Shown: piece by piece, positions 1 to 8,045 of the stretch
Position numbering within the stretch: position 1 is the stretch's first letter
Layout of the letters: each line of letters begins with the position of its first letter
Assembly (NCBI RefSeq): GCF_000383615.1
Contig: NZ_KB911595.1
Location: forward strand, 62,001 to 126,000
Length of the DNA stretch: 64,000 bases
Origin: Streptomyces canus 299MFChir4.1
GTDB taxonomy: Bacteria; Actinomycetota; Actinomycetes; Streptomycetales; Streptomycetaceae
Reading direction: 5' to 3'
Made by a program: the position numbers and the translations under genes
The notes under the pieces: generated by a model
What the model saw: only the letters and a program-made list of their open reading frames with translations
What the model was told of the DNA's origin: nothing
Database searches by the model: none

Positions 1-832
1 GCCGTACCTCGTCCTCCAGAAGCGCCTCGCGCTGGAGGGCCTTCTTCAGTTCCTGCTCGGCGGCCTCCTTGCGCTCCTTCAGCGCGGCCTCGTCCGCGAC
101 CTCGGCCTGGAGCGCCTGGCGCAGTCGTACGAGATCGTCGGCGAGCAGCCGGAGGCGGGCGTCGCGCAGGTCGGCCTGGATGACGGCGGCCCGGCGGGCG
201 ACCGCGGCCTGTCTGCCGAGCGGCTTGAGCTGGCGCCGGAGTTCGTCGGTGAGGTCCTGCACGCGCGCGAGGTTGGCCTGCATCGCGTCCAGCTTGCGCA
301 GCGCCTTCTCCTTGCGCTTGCGGTGCTTGAGGACGCCTGCGGCCTCCTCGATGAAGGCGCGGCGGCCCGTGGGGTCCGCGTGCAGGACGGAGTCGAGCTG
401 GCCCTGGCCGACGATCACGTGCATCTCGCGGCCGATGCCGGAGTCGGACAGGAGTTCCTGGATGTCCAGGAGACGGCAGGTGTCACCGTTGATCTGGTAC
501 TCGCTGCCGCCGTTGCGGAACATGATCCGCGTGATGGTGACCTCGGCGTACTCGATGGGCAGGGCGCCGTCGGAGTTGTCGATGGTCAGGGACACCTCGG
601 CGCGGCCCAGCGGCGGGCGGCCGGTGGTGCCGGCGAAGATGACGTCCTCCATCTTGCCGCCGCGCAGCGACTTGGCGCCCTGCTCGCCCATGACCCAGCT
701 GAGGGCGTCCACGACATTGGACTTGCCCGAACCGTTCGGACCGACGACACACGTGATCCCCGGCTCGAACCGGAGCGTGGTGGCCGAGGCGAACGACTTG
801 AACCCTCGGAGGGTCAGGGCCTTGAGGTGCAC
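1..832 (-). CDS. smc: Chromosome segregation ATPase Smc, N-terminal part (runs off the left edge)
   Basis: Smc homodimers form the ATP-driven ring that, with ScpA and ScpB, organises and separates newly replicated chromosomes. About 277 N-terminal residues are in the window. They begin MHLKALTLRGFKSF and contain the Walker A loop GPNGSGKSN near residue 32, then the Q-loop region and the start of the first coiled coil, rich in Arg, Glu, Leu and Ala. The start is a GTG at 832, chosen because it gives the canonical Smc N-terminus directly before the conserved LTLRGFKSF strand. The Walker B and signature motifs and the C-terminal ABC half lie outside. Identification is secure; the ribosome site is weak. 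Confidence 0.96.
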   Translation of the reverse strand, partial: MHLKALTLRGFKSFASATTLRFEPGITCVVGPNGSGKSNVVDALSWVMGEQGAKSLRGGKMEDVIFAGTTGRPPLGRAEVSLTIDNSDGALPIEYAEVTITRIMFRNGGSEYQINGDTCRLLDIQELLSDSGIGREMHVIVGQGQLDSVLHADPTGRRAFIEEAAGVLKHRKRKEKALRKLDAMQANLARVQDLTDELRRQLKPLGRQAAVARRAAVIQADLRDARLRLLADDLVRLRQALQAEVADEAALKERKEAAEQELKKALQREALLEDEVR

Positions 833-958
833 GCCGCTGGACTCTACCTTCCGGGGGTGTCTCACTCCATGAACGCGCTGTCCCCCGCGGTTTCACCGTT
901 GAACGTGCAGGGCACACCAAACGTTAAGAGAGTGAAAGGGTGCACGGGGGCAAGAAAG

Positions 959-980
959 AAGGGACGCCGAAGCGTCCCTT
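959..980 (-). terminator. Hairpin terminator between the coiled-coil gene and smc
   Basis: A 9-bp perfect stem (AAGGGACGC / GCGTCCCTT) with a CGAA loop is followed on the minus strand by a T-rich stretch (CTTTCTTG). It lies after the stop of the 67-residue gene and before smc, so it probably ends the transcript from the small gene and leaves smc to its own promoter. Confidence 0.6.
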
Positions 981-1071
981 GCAAACTCTGACGACTGAGC
1001 GGTTGATACGGATCAGCGGTTGATACGGGCCGCCCGACCACTGCGTGAGCTGTCGTGGAGCGATGCAGCGA

Positions 1072-1275
1072 TCAGGTGAGCGCAGGCTCCGCCTGGTGTG
1101 CGTCGATGCTCTCCATGATCCTGTCGTGAGAAGCGGCAGCCGCGAGCTCGTCGTTCTCCGCCTGGATCCGTACGAGCTCGGATTCCAGGTCCTGGACGCG
1201 CTGCTGGAGCCGTCGCATCTCGGCGAGGAGTCGAGGGTCCGAGCCGCCGACGTAACCGAGAAGCGCCTTTGCCAT
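1072..1275 (-). CDS. Small coiled-coil protein of unknown function (67 aa)
   Basis: The product starts MAKALLGYVGG and then has one amphipathic heptad-like helix (about residues 15-45, LLAEMRRLQQRVQDLESEL) followed by a short polar tail. The ATG at 1275 is preceded at normal spacing by a GGAGGA ribosome site. Longer upstream starts in the same frame give a composition that looks non-coding. I do not recognise an enzymatic family; it resembles the small, strongly conserved leucine-zipper-like proteins of actinobacteria. It lies directly upstream of smc on the same strand but is separated by a terminator, so a functional tie to Smc is only a guess. Confidence 0.75.
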   Translation of the reverse strand: MAKALLGYVGGSDPRLLAEMRRLQQRVQDLESELVRIQAENDELAAAASHDRIMESIDAHQAEPALT

Positions 1276-1657
1276 GATGGATGGTCCTCCACAATGAGTG
1301 ACCGACCGATGCGGTGTGGGTCGTGAGGGATTCGCACCCGCGGTGCTTGACACTTTTGAGTTCGTGCTGCCGTTCTTCCATGCCAAACAGCTAAGGTGCG
1401 CGGGGTGCTTTCAGCGTCTCACCAAAAAGTTTGACGGTCAACACGATCACGCCCCGTATTGGCGGCAACCCGTGCCGGCGCGGCCTGAGAACGGCGGCGC
1501 TGCGGCTCCCTCGGGACCCGGGGGCGTGACGATCATTCTTAGCTGCGGAGCCTGCCACGGCACCGGGCTTCTTGGCAACCACCAGCGCCTTTCTCCCCCG
1601 GGCAGCTGCCTGTGGCATGTCCCACCGCTCCCGCCGGGGCCGCTTTACAGAAACGGC
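1276..1657 (-). other. Intergenic stretch between acyP and the coiled-coil gene
   Basis: These 382 bases have lower GC than the flanking genes. I see a TTGACC-like hexamer on the minus strand (about 1436-1441, inside the small palindrome TTGACGGTCAA) but no convincing -10 box at standard spacing. A 75-codon open frame at 1391-1618 (minus) has no ribosome site and a composition unlike a protein, so I do not call it a gene. The stretch presumably carries the promoter of the 67-residue gene. Confidence 0.4.
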
Positions 1658-1939
1658 TCATCGGATGGCGAAGCCGTCGTACCCCCCGCGGGGTGTGTCC
1701 CAGATCTCGGTGACACCGTCGACGCGGCCGGGCGTGTCGTCACCCAGGAGCCAGTCCAGGAGTTCCTGACAGCCCTTGCGCGGTCCCTCCGCGACCACTT
1801 GCACGCGTCCGTCGTCCAGATTGAGAGCAAAACCACTCAGGCCGCCGATCTCCAGCGCCTTGGCCCGCGTGAACCAGCGGAAACCCACACCTTGGACGCG
1901 TCCGCGCACCCAGGCGACCAGTCGTACATCCTCGCTCAT
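1658..1939 (-). CDS. acyP: Acylphosphatase
   Basis: A cytosolic enzyme that hydrolyses acyl phosphates to carboxylate and phosphate. At 93 residues it has the usual family length. The signature GRVQGVGFRWFT contains the catalytic Arg (R21), and the second active-site residue, Asn (N40), lies in GFALNLDDGRV. The rest shows the normal alternating beta-alpha-beta pattern. It starts at an ATG at 1939. It stands alone on the minus strand and is upstream of smc, as is usual in Streptomyces. The physiological substrate of bacterial AcyP is generally unknown. Confidence 0.95.
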   Translation of the reverse strand: MSEDVRLVAWVRGRVQGVGFRWFTRAKALEIGGLSGFALNLDDGRVQVVAEGPRKGCQELLDWLLGDDTPGRVDGVTEIWDTPRGGYDGFAIR

Positions 1940-2111
1940 GGGTGCAACCTAACCGGCCAATGTCTCTCTCGACACTCCTTCATCTGGCGGCATGCGGTAC
2001 TGTCCGCTGCCAATGAATCTCATACGAAACTCACTCGATCGTGTGGGTTTTGTGACTCTGGTTGACCGGGGGGACGCGTCGACCTCACGAACAGACGAGG
2101 AAGGCAAGGAC

Positions 2112-3194
2112 ATGGGACGCCACCGACGCTCCGCCGCCGGCCGCGCCGCCACGGGCCGCGCCACGGGGTTCACGCAGACACAGAGCTCCTACGGGAGCGA
2201 CTTCGACCCGCAGGACTCGTACAACTTCGCCTCGGTGGGCACCTCGACCTATCCGGGCCACGAGGACGCCGACCCCTACGCGCGCAGTGACGCCTACCTG
2301 TTCGCGTCGGAGGAGGAGTACGCGCTGTACCGGGGCGAGGGCTACACGCCCGCCGACGGTCAGCGCCGGAGCGGCTCGCACCGCCGCCGCAAGAGGAACC
2401 TCGTGACGCCGGTCAAGACCGGTCTGCTCGGTGTCTCGGCCGCCGTCGCGATCGGCACGGTGGCGGTCGCCACGGGCGTCGTGCCCGGCCTGGACAACTA
2501 CAAGATCGGCGGTGGCAGCACCACCGGCGGTGATGTGCAGGCAGCGGGCTCGCCGACCAACTCCCCCGCCGAGCAGGGCGGCACCTCCGGCAGCGCCGGC
2601 AGCTCGGACAGTCGCGAGGACGGCTCGTCGACGAGCCGGGACGCCGACCGCGCCTCCTCGCCCTCGCCGGCCCCCTCGACCTCGACGGCCGCCCCGACCG
2701 AGAGGCCGACGGAGAAGCCGAAGGCCCCGCCGAGCAAGAAGCCGAAGACCACGCCCTCACAGAAGGAGCGGGAGCCGGCGAAGAAGGAGACCACCGCGCC
2801 GGTGGAGGTCTCCACGGAGGCCGCCGCCGAGGCCGAGGTACTCAGGCTCGTCAACGCCGAGCGGGCGAAGGTCGGGTGCAGCCCCGTCGCCGCCAACAGC
2901 GCACTGACCCAGCTCGCCGAGACCTTCAGCAAGGCCATGGCCGACCAGGGCTTCTTCGACCACACCGACCCGAGCGGCGCCACCCCGTGGGACCGCGCCG
3001 CGCAGGCCGGGATCACCAGCCTCGGCGGCGAGAACATCGCCCGGGGCCAGGCCGACGCGGCCTCGGTCATGGAAGCCTGGATGAACAGCCCCGGCCACAA
3101 GGCCAACATCCTGAACTGCGATTTCAAGACCCTGGGTGTGGGTGTGCAGTTCGGTGCGGGCGGACCCTGGTGGACCCAGGACTTCGGCTACTAG
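2112..3194 (+). CDS. Membrane-anchored CAP-domain (SCP/YkwD-like) protein
   Basis: This 360-residue protein has an Arg-rich, polar cytosolic N-terminus, a single transmembrane segment at about 102-125, a long Ser/Thr/Pro/Lys-rich extracellular linker (about 135-235) and a C-terminal CAP domain (238-360). The domain keeps the family His and Glu positions: HTDP (H284), GENIA (E307) and NSPGHKANIL (H329). CAP domains of this bacterial YkwD type are extracellular; their activity in Streptomyces is not settled. The ATG at 2112 is preferred because AGGAAGGCAAGGA lies just upstream and the sequence before it looks non-coding. Confidence 0.88.
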   Translation: MGRHRRSAAGRAATGRATGFTQTQSSYGSDFDPQDSYNFASVGTSTYPGHEDADPYARSDAYLFASEEEYALYRGEGYTPADGQRRSGSHRRRKRNLVTPVKTGLLGVSAAVAIGTVAVATGVVPGLDNYKIGGGSTTGGDVQAAGSPTNSPAEQGGTSGSAGSSDSREDGSSTSRDADRASSPSPAPSTSTAAPTERPTEKPKAPPSKKPKTTPSQKEREPAKKETTAPVEVSTEAAAEAEVLRLVNAERAKVGCSPVAANSALTQLAETFSKAMADQGFFDHTDPSGATPWDRAAQAGITSLGGENIARGQADAASVMEAWMNSPGHKANILNCDFKTLGVGVQFGAGGPWWTQDFGY

Positions 3195-3231
3195 AGGCTG
3201 CCGACGATCAGACGGCGTCCCGACGATCACG

Positions 3232-3273
3232 GGTCGCACTAACTTTTGGTTAGTGCGACCTGTCGGTTAGTGC
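3232..3273 (+). promoter_or_regulatory. Operator-like inverted repeat upstream of the HxlR gene
   Basis: A perfect 12-bp inverted repeat, GGTCGCACTAAC (3232-3243) / GTTAGTGCGACC (3249-3260), with a 5-base centre, is followed by a third half-site GGTTAGTGC at 3265-3273. The ACTAAC...GTTAGT core resembles published HxlR-family operators. It ends about 23 bases before the HxlR start codon, so autoregulation is the simplest reading. It could also act as a terminator for the upstream CAP gene, but there is no U-tract. Confidence 0.65.
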
Positions 3274-3295
3274 TGTCTTCCAGTACGCTCACGAT

Positions 3296-3697
3296 ATGGA
3301 CACCACGCAGCAGCCCCCGGAGGCCCGGGACCTCCCGTACGACGTGTTCGCCAAGGCCTGCCCCTCGCGCGGCACGCTGGAGCACGTGACGGGCCGCTGG
3401 GGCGCCCTCACCCTCGGCGCCCTGTACGAGGGCTCGCTGCGCTTCAACGAGCTGCGCCGCCGGGTCGACGGCGTGAGCGAGAAGATGCTCTCCCAGACAC
3501 TCCAGGGGCTGGAGCGCGACGGCCTGGTGCACCGCGAGGCCCAGCCCACCAACCCGCCCCGGGTCGACTACGAGCTGACCCCGCTGGGCCACGAGGTGGC
3601 CGGGCGACTGCTGGGCCTCATCCGCTTCGTCGAGGGCCGCATGGACGACGTCCTGGCCGCCCGCGAGCGCTACGACGTGACGCGCGGCGCCCGCTGA
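3296..3697 (+). CDS. HxlR-family winged-helix transcriptional regulator
   Basis: A 133-residue protein almost wholly made of the HxlR winged helix (about 20-115). Visible signatures are CPSRGTLEHVTGRWG, the recognition-helix region FNELRRRVDGVSEKMLSQTLQGLERDGLV and the wing PPRVDYELTPLG. The single Cys near the N-terminus (C22) is at the position used for redox or electrophile sensing in several family members. The ATG at 3296 sits right after the inverted repeat described above. Its 3' end overlaps the convergent mutM gene by 28 bases. No divergent target gene is present, so autoregulation is the only target I can propose here. Confidence 0.92.
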   Translation: MDTTQQPPEARDLPYDVFAKACPSRGTLEHVTGRWGALTLGALYEGSLRFNELRRRVDGVSEKMLSQTLQGLERDGLVHREAQPTNPPRVDYELTPLGHEVAGRLLGLIRFVEGRMDDVLAARERYDVTRGAR

Positions 3698-4530
3698 CAC
3701 CTCGGGCAGAAGTAGCTGGACCGGTTCATCCAGGGCCGTCGGCGCATCGGCGTACCGCACCGCTTGCACGGCAGTCCTTCACGGCCGTACGCGTCGAGGG
3801 ACCGGTCGAAGTACCCGGACTCACCGTTGACGTTGACGTACAGGCTGTCGAAGCTGGTGCCGCCCACCGCGAGAGCCGCGTTCATCACGTCCCGGACGTG
3901 GCCCAGTAGTTCGGCCGTGCGCGGGCGCGTGAAGGCGGCGGTGGGGCGCTCGTAGTGGATGCGGGAGCGCCAAAGGGCCTCGTCCGCATAGATGTTGCCC
4001 ACTCCGCTGATCAACGACTGGTCCAGCAGGGCCCGTTTGATGGTGCTGCGCTTGCGGCGCAGGGCCTGGTGGAAGGCGTCGTCGTCGAAGAGCGGGTCGA
4101 GGGGGTCGCGCGCGATGTGCGCGATGACGTCGGGCAGTCCGTCGGGGGTGTTGTCGTGCAACGACAGCCCGCCGAAGGTGCGTTGGTCGACGAAGCGGAG
4201 CTCGGTGTCCACCTCGTCCGCGAACCGCACCCGGATCCTGAGGTGCTTCTCGTCGGGCGCGGCATGCGGCTGGACCAGCAGCTGGCCGCTCATCCCGAGA
4301 TGCGCCAGGACCGACTGGTCCGTGTCCTCCAGGGGCAGCCAGAGGTACTTGCCGCGGCGGCTCGGGGTGCCGACGCGGTGGCCCTTGAGGCGGTGCGCGA
4401 AGTCCTCGGCACCGGCGAGGTGACGGCGGACCGCGCGCGGGTGCAGCACCTCGGCCTCGGCGACCGTGCGGTGGGCGACCCACCGCTCAAGGCCACGCCG
4501 TACGACCTCGACCTCGGGCAACTCGGGCAT
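3670..4530 (-). CDS. mutM: Formamidopyrimidine-DNA glycosylase
   Basis: A base-excision repair enzyme that removes 8-oxoguanine and formamidopyrimidines and nicks the site. The 286-residue protein starts MPELPEVE, so Pro2 (nucleophile after Met removal) and Glu3 are present. The conserved Lys of the GKYLWL strand and the H2TH region SLISGVGNIYADEALW follow. A C-terminal zinc finger is complete, with C255, C258, C275 and C278. It follows rnc on the minus strand, as in most Streptomyces, and overlaps the convergent HxlR gene at its 3' end. Confidence 0.97.
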   Translation of the reverse strand: MPELPEVEVVRRGLERWVAHRTVAEAEVLHPRAVRRHLAGAEDFAHRLKGHRVGTPSRRGKYLWLPLEDTDQSVLAHLGMSGQLLVQPHAAPDEKHLRIRVRFADEVDTELRFVDQRTFGGLSLHDNTPDGLPDVIAHIARDPLDPLFDDDAFHQALRRKRSTIKRALLDQSLISGVGNIYADEALWRSRIHYERPTAAFTRPRTAELLGHVRDVMNAALAVGGTSFDSLYVNVNGESGYFDRSLDAYGREGLPCKRCGTPMRRRPWMNRSSYFCPRCQRAPRVTS

Positions 4531-4560
4531 GGGGCTCCCCCGTCACGGACCGGTGTATGA

Positions 4561-4600
4561 GCCGAGCGCCCGCCCCGGTCTTCAGGGACAGGCGCTCGGC
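4561..4600 (-). terminator. Hairpin between rnc and mutM
   Basis: A perfect 10-bp stem (GCCGAGCGCC / GGCGCTCGGC) with a 20-base loop lies in the 108-base gap between the rnc stop and the mutM start. There is no U-tract on either strand. It may be a partial terminator, an mRNA-stabilising structure or an RNase III-type processing site in its own operon. Confidence 0.4.
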
Positions 4601-4638
4601 TGCGCTGTTCTTCCAGACGCGCTGGGTGCTTCCAGGCG

Positions 4639-5460
4639 TCAGGCGGAGACGGACGACGGACCTTCGTCGTCGTCCTCGGCGGCTTCGACGGCTTCGACAG
4701 CCGCTTCGGCCGCCGCCTTGGCGCGCTCGTCCGCCGCGGCCCGGATGGACCTCCAGGCGGACTCCGCGGCCTGCTGCTCCGCCTCCTTCTTGCTGCGGCC
4801 GGTGCCGGTGCCGTACGAGACGCCTCCGACGCGGGCGGCAGCAGTGAAGGTCTTCTCGTGGTCGGGGCCGGTCTCCGTGACCAGGTACTCGGGCACGCCG
4901 AGTCCTTCGGTCGCGGTGAGCTCCTGGAGACTGGTCTTCCAGTCCAGGCCGGCACCGAGGTTGGAGGACTTCTCGATCAGCGGGTCGAACAGGCGGTGAA
5001 CCAGTTCGGACGCCGCTTCGAGGCCCTGGTCGAGATAGACCGCACCGATCACCGCTTCCAGGGTGTCGGCGAGGATGGATGCCTTGTCCCGGCCACCCGT
5101 GCCCTCTTCACCACGGCCGAGCCGGATGAAGGAACCGAGTTCTAGGCCGCGACCGACCTCCGCCAGCGCACGCGAGTTGACCACCGCGGCCCGCAGCTTG
5201 GCCAGTTGGCCTTCGGGCAGGTCGGGGTGGGTGGTGTACAGCGTGTCCGTGACGACCAGACCGAGCACGGAGTCCCCGAGGAACTCCAGACGCTCGTTGG
5301 TCGGCAGACCGCCGTTCTCGTACGCGTACGAGCGGTGGGTCAGTGCACGCACCAGAAGGGCGGACTCGAGTTTGTACCCGAGCCGCCCTTCCAACAGGGT
5401 GTGGGACGAGGCCTGGTTGTCGCCCGAGTTCTTCTTCGGCGTGGACACAGTGCCTCTCAC
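4639..5460 (-). CDS. rnc: Ribonuclease III (AbsB in Streptomyces)
   Basis: A double-stranded RNA endonuclease for rRNA and mRNA processing; in S. coelicolor the orthologue AbsB is a global regulator of antibiotic production. The catalytic domain carries the signature NERLEFLGDS (about residues 55-64), a second acidic cluster follows in DTLEAVIGAVYLD, and a dsRNA-binding domain follows (about 180-250). The end is an Ala/Glu/Asp-rich tail. The start is ambiguous: GTG at 5460 (272 aa, overlapping nothing, 7 bases after the rpmF stop) or GTG at 5448 (268 aa), which has AGAGG just upstream. Operon order rpmF-rnc-mutM on the minus strand is typical. Confidence 0.96.
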   Translation of the reverse strand: MRGTVSTPKKNSGDNQASSHTLLEGRLGYKLESALLVRALTHRSYAYENGGLPTNERLEFLGDSVLGLVVTDTLYTTHPDLPEGQLAKLRAAVVNSRALAEVGRGLELGSFIRLGRGEEGTGGRDKASILADTLEAVIGAVYLDQGLEAASELVHRLFDPLIEKSSNLGAGLDWKTSLQELTATEGLGVPEYLVTETGPDHEKTFTAAARVGGVSYGTGTGRSKKEAEQQAAESAWRSIRAAADERAKAAAEAAVEAVEAAEDDDEGPSSVSA

Positions 5461-5467
5461 CAGCCGC

Positions 5468-5641
5468 TCAGACCTCGAGGACCTGGCGCTTGTTGTAGGT
5501 GCCACAAGCGGGGCACGCGATGTGCTGCAGCTTGGGCTCGTGGCAGCGCTCGCACGCAACCAGGGTGGGGACCGCAGCCTTCCACTGCGACCGGCGGTGG
5601 CGCGTGTTGCTGCGCGACATCTTCCGCTTCGGAACAGCCAC
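5468..5641 (-). CDS. rpmF: 50S ribosomal protein L32, zinc-ribbon form
   Basis: A 57-residue large-subunit protein beginning MAVPKRKMSRSNTRHRRS, the universal L32 N-terminus. It has the zinc-binding pairs CERC and CPAC (C30, C33, C43, C46), so this is the C+ form that needs zinc. It starts with GTG at 5641, only 2 bases after the DUF177 stop, so the two are probably translationally coupled. The DUF177-rpmF pair is conserved across bacteria. Confidence 0.98.
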   Translation of the reverse strand: MAVPKRKMSRSNTRHRRSQWKAAVPTLVACERCHEPKLQHIACPACGTYNKRQVLEV

Positions 5642-5643
5642 GG

Positions 5644-6297
5644 CTACTTCTCCTGCTTCTCGTTGGCGGGCGCCGATCGAGGCGCTTCGCCACTCATCTC
5701 GTCCTTCTCGCCGTCTTCGAGTGAACCGGCGAGTCCCTGCAGTGCCGCCCAACGGATGTCGACGGCGTCGTGGTGGTGGTCCGGGTCGTCCGTGAGCCGC
5801 TCTCCGCACTCGGAGCACAGGCCCAGGCAGTCGTCCTGGCACACCGGCTGCATCGGCAGTGCGAGCACCACCGCATCGCGCAGCACGGGTTCGAGGTCGA
5901 ACAGGCCGTCCTCGATGAAGAGCCTGTCCTCGTCTTCCTCGGCGTCGTCGGCCGGTTCCGCTTTCACGCGGCCACGGTCGTCGGCGTCAGGGTACGAGAA
6001 CATCTCCTGGAAGTCCGCTTCGAGCGCCAGCTCAAGCGGCTCCAGACACCTTACGCACTCCCCCTCGGCCTGTGCACGGGCGGTGCCTGTGACAAGCACC
6101 CCTTCCATGACCGACTCAAGGCGGAGTTCAAGCTCGACCGGGGCGCCTTCCGGCACTCCGATCACTCCCTGGATGCCGAGATCCTTGGGAGCGTCGATCT
6201 CACGGGTCAGGCGCTGCAGCGCGCCAGGACGCCGCCCCAGCTCGTGTGTGTCGAACACGAGTGGGTTGCGGTGGTCGAGGCGGGCGTTCAGGGCCAT
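5644..6297 (-). CDS. DUF177 (YceD-family) protein
   Basis: A 217-residue YceD-type protein. The family is always linked to rpmF; in plants and E. coli its members affect 23S rRNA accumulation or processing. Visible are the GECVRCLEPLEL strand-loop with a CxxC-like pair, an acidic middle (ADDAEEDEDRLFIEDGLFDL) and the C-terminal cluster CQDDCLGLCSECG that defines the family. The far C-terminus is polar and probably disordered. The start is an ATG at 6297. A TAGTAT / TTGGGC pair with a 15-base spacer (6391-6396 and 6412-6417, minus strand) is a possible but weak promoter. Confidence 0.9.
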   Translation of the reverse strand: MALNARLDHRNPLVFDTHELGRRPGALQRLTREIDAPKDLGIQGVIGVPEGAPVELELRLESVMEGVLVTGTARAQAEGECVRCLEPLELALEADFQEMFSYPDADDRGRVKAEPADDAEEDEDRLFIEDGLFDLEPVLRDAVVLALPMQPVCQDDCLGLCSECGERLTDDPDHHHDAVDIRWAALQGLAGSLEDGEKDEMSGEAPRSAPANEKQEK

Positions 6298-6428
6298 TCC
6301 TGCTTTCGATCTTCGAGCTCAGAGGGACACTGCCCTTCGGTGTTCCCGGGCAGCGTTGATCGCGGACGTACACGCGACCGAAGAGCCAGGATACTAAACC
6401 TTTCGCTCACGGCCCAATCCGGTCTCTC

Positions 6429-7478
6429 CTACTGGCCGCGACCCTGCTCGTACGCCCTCAACTGCTCCGGCGTGATCATGCCGGTGTCGAAGAGGCTGGT
6501 CTCGTCGAGGGCGTAGCTCTGCTGGGACTGGTGCGCCTGCTGGGCCTGTTGCTGGTCGTACGCGGCCTGCTGCTGGTCGTAGCCCTGGTAGGCATAGGGA
6601 TCGGCCTGCTGGTAGCCGTACGGGTCCTGCTGCTGCGCGTACGGATCGGGCTGCTGCTGGTACCCGGCATAGGCGTCGGTCTGCTGCTGGTAGCCGTACG
6701 CCGGCTGCTGGGCGTAGTCCGGCGGCTGCTGGGCCGCCTGCTGGGCCTGGGCGTCCTGCTCCGCCAGGGCGGTGAGATCGGCCAGGTAGTCGGCGTCGCT
6801 GGAGTGCTGGACGGTGGAGGTGTCGTCGGCGAGGGCACCGAGGTCGTCGGAGGCGATACGGCCGTGCAGCTTCTGACGGCCGCGGCCGACGGCCTCCAGG
6901 GTCTTGGCGAGGACCGCCTCGAAGGCGCCGAGCTTGGCGTCGACGTAGGAGTCGGCGTCCTTGCGCAGCGTCTCGGGGTCGTGGCTGCGTTCGGGGGCGT
7001 CCTCGTCCTCGTAGCCGTGCTCGTCGAGGCCGGGACCGGTGCCGAGGAGCTTCTCGCGGCCGCGGCCGACCGAGCCGAGGGTCTTGGTGAGGACGACCTC
7101 GAAGTTGGCGAGCTTGGAGTCGACGTAGTCGTCGGCCTCGGCGCGGACCTCCTCGGCCTCCTGGCGGGCCTCGTTCAGGATCCGGTCGGCCTCGGCCTGG
7201 GAGCGGCGGGCCACCTCGGTGTCGGAGATCAGGGAACCGCGCTCGGCGTGCGCCTGCCCGATGATCCGCTCGGCCTCCTGGCGTGCCTGCTCGACCATCT
7301 GCTCACGGTCGCCGATCAGCTCCTGGGCCTGCGCGAGAGAGCCGGGCAGGGCCTGGCGAAGCTCTTCGAGCATCGCGAGCAGGTCGGCGCGGTTGACCAT
7401 CACGGAGGCCGACATGGGCATCGAACGGGCGCCGGAGACCGCGGCGACGATCTCGTCGAGCTTCTTCTGCACGTCCAC
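6429..7478 (-). CDS. SepIVA/DivIVA-like coiled-coil cell division protein
   Basis: A 349-residue cytosolic coiled-coil protein. Position next to DUF177 and rnc matches mycobacterial SepIVA (Rv2927c), a DivIVA-like septation factor; databases often mislabel this family as ATP synthase subunit B. Residues 1-130 are a DivIVA-like coiled coil (VMVNRADLLAMLEELR, then long Glu/Arg/Ala heptads). A roughly 30-residue motif then occurs twice: ADDYVDSKLANFEVVL..VGRGREKL and ADSYVDAKLGAFEAVL..VGRGRQKL. Residues about 235-335 are a Gln/Tyr/Pro-rich low-complexity tail with repeated YQQ/DPYAQ units, followed by a conserved end (LFDTGMITPEQLRAYEQGRG). GTG start at 7478. Confidence 0.85.
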   Translation of the reverse strand: MDVQKKLDEIVAAVSGARSMPMSASVMVNRADLLAMLEELRQALPGSLAQAQELIGDREQMVEQARQEAERIIGQAHAERGSLISDTEVARRSQAEADRILNEARQEAEEVRAEADDYVDSKLANFEVVLTKTLGSVGRGREKLLGTGPGLDEHGYEDEDAPERSHDPETLRKDADSYVDAKLGAFEAVLAKTLEAVGRGRQKLHGRIASDDLGALADDTSTVQHSSDADYLADLTALAEQDAQAQQAAQQPPDYAQQPAYGYQQQTDAYAGYQQQPDPYAQQQDPYGYQQADPYAYQGYDQQQAAYDQQQAQQAHQSQQSYALDETSLFDTGMITPEQLRAYEQGRGQ

Positions 7479-7535
7479 CTGTGCTCGCCACTCTCTAAAA
7501 CTGTGTTGGAGACGGACGGGACGACTGTAGCCCCA

Positions 7536-8045
7536 TCAGCCCTTGTGGAGGCGCTCGTTCAGGGCTTCGAGAACCCTCGGGGGGACCAGGTGGGAGACGT
7601 CTCCGCCCCAGGTCGCGACCTCCTTGACGAGCGAGGAGGACAGGAAGCTGTAGGTGGGGTTGGTCGGCACGAAGAGGGTCTCGACGCCGCTCAGGCCGTT
7701 GTTCATCTGGGCCATCTGGAGCTCGTAGTCGAAGTCGCTGACCGCGCGCAGGCCCTTGACGATGGCCGGGATGTCGCGCTCCTTGCAGTAGTCGACGAGA
7801 AGGCCGTGGAAGGCCTCCACGATCACGTTGCCGTACTCGGCGGTGACCTCGCGGATCAGGTCGATCCGTTCGTCGATCTCGAACAGGCCCTTCTTGGACT
7901 TGTTGATCATCACCGCGACATAGACCTCGTCGTACAGTCTGGAGGCGCGGGAGATGATGTCGAGGTGTCCGTTGGTGATCGGGTCGAACGACCCGGGACA
8001 GACGGCGCGGCGCACTTGAGATCCCTCGCTCTCCGGTCCGGTCAT
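7536..8045 (-). CDS. coaD: Phosphopantetheine adenylyltransferase
   Basis: The fourth step of coenzyme A synthesis: transfer of AMP from ATP to 4'-phosphopantetheine, giving dephospho-CoA. The 169-residue protein has the nucleotidyltransferase motif PGSFDPITNGHLDII, with the T/HxGH active site as TNGH, and the C-terminal YSFLSSSLVKEVA motif. ATG at 8045 overlaps the rsmD stop by four bases (ATGA), so the two are translationally coupled; an upstream in-frame extension is only the shadow of rsmD. Confidence 0.97.
   Translation of the reverse strand: MTGPESEGSQVRRAVCPGSFDPITNGHLDIISRASRLYDEVYVAVMINKSKKGLFEIDERIDLIREVTAEYGNVIVEAFHGLLVDYCKERDIPAIVKGLRAVSDFDYELQMAQMNNGLSGVETLFVPTNPTYSFLSSSLVKEVATWGGDVSHLVPPRVLEALNERLHKG

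Noticed and set aside
1391..1618. 75-codon minus-strand frame between acyP and the coiled-coil gene
   Set aside because: No ribosome site, no recognisable domain, and poor third-position bias.
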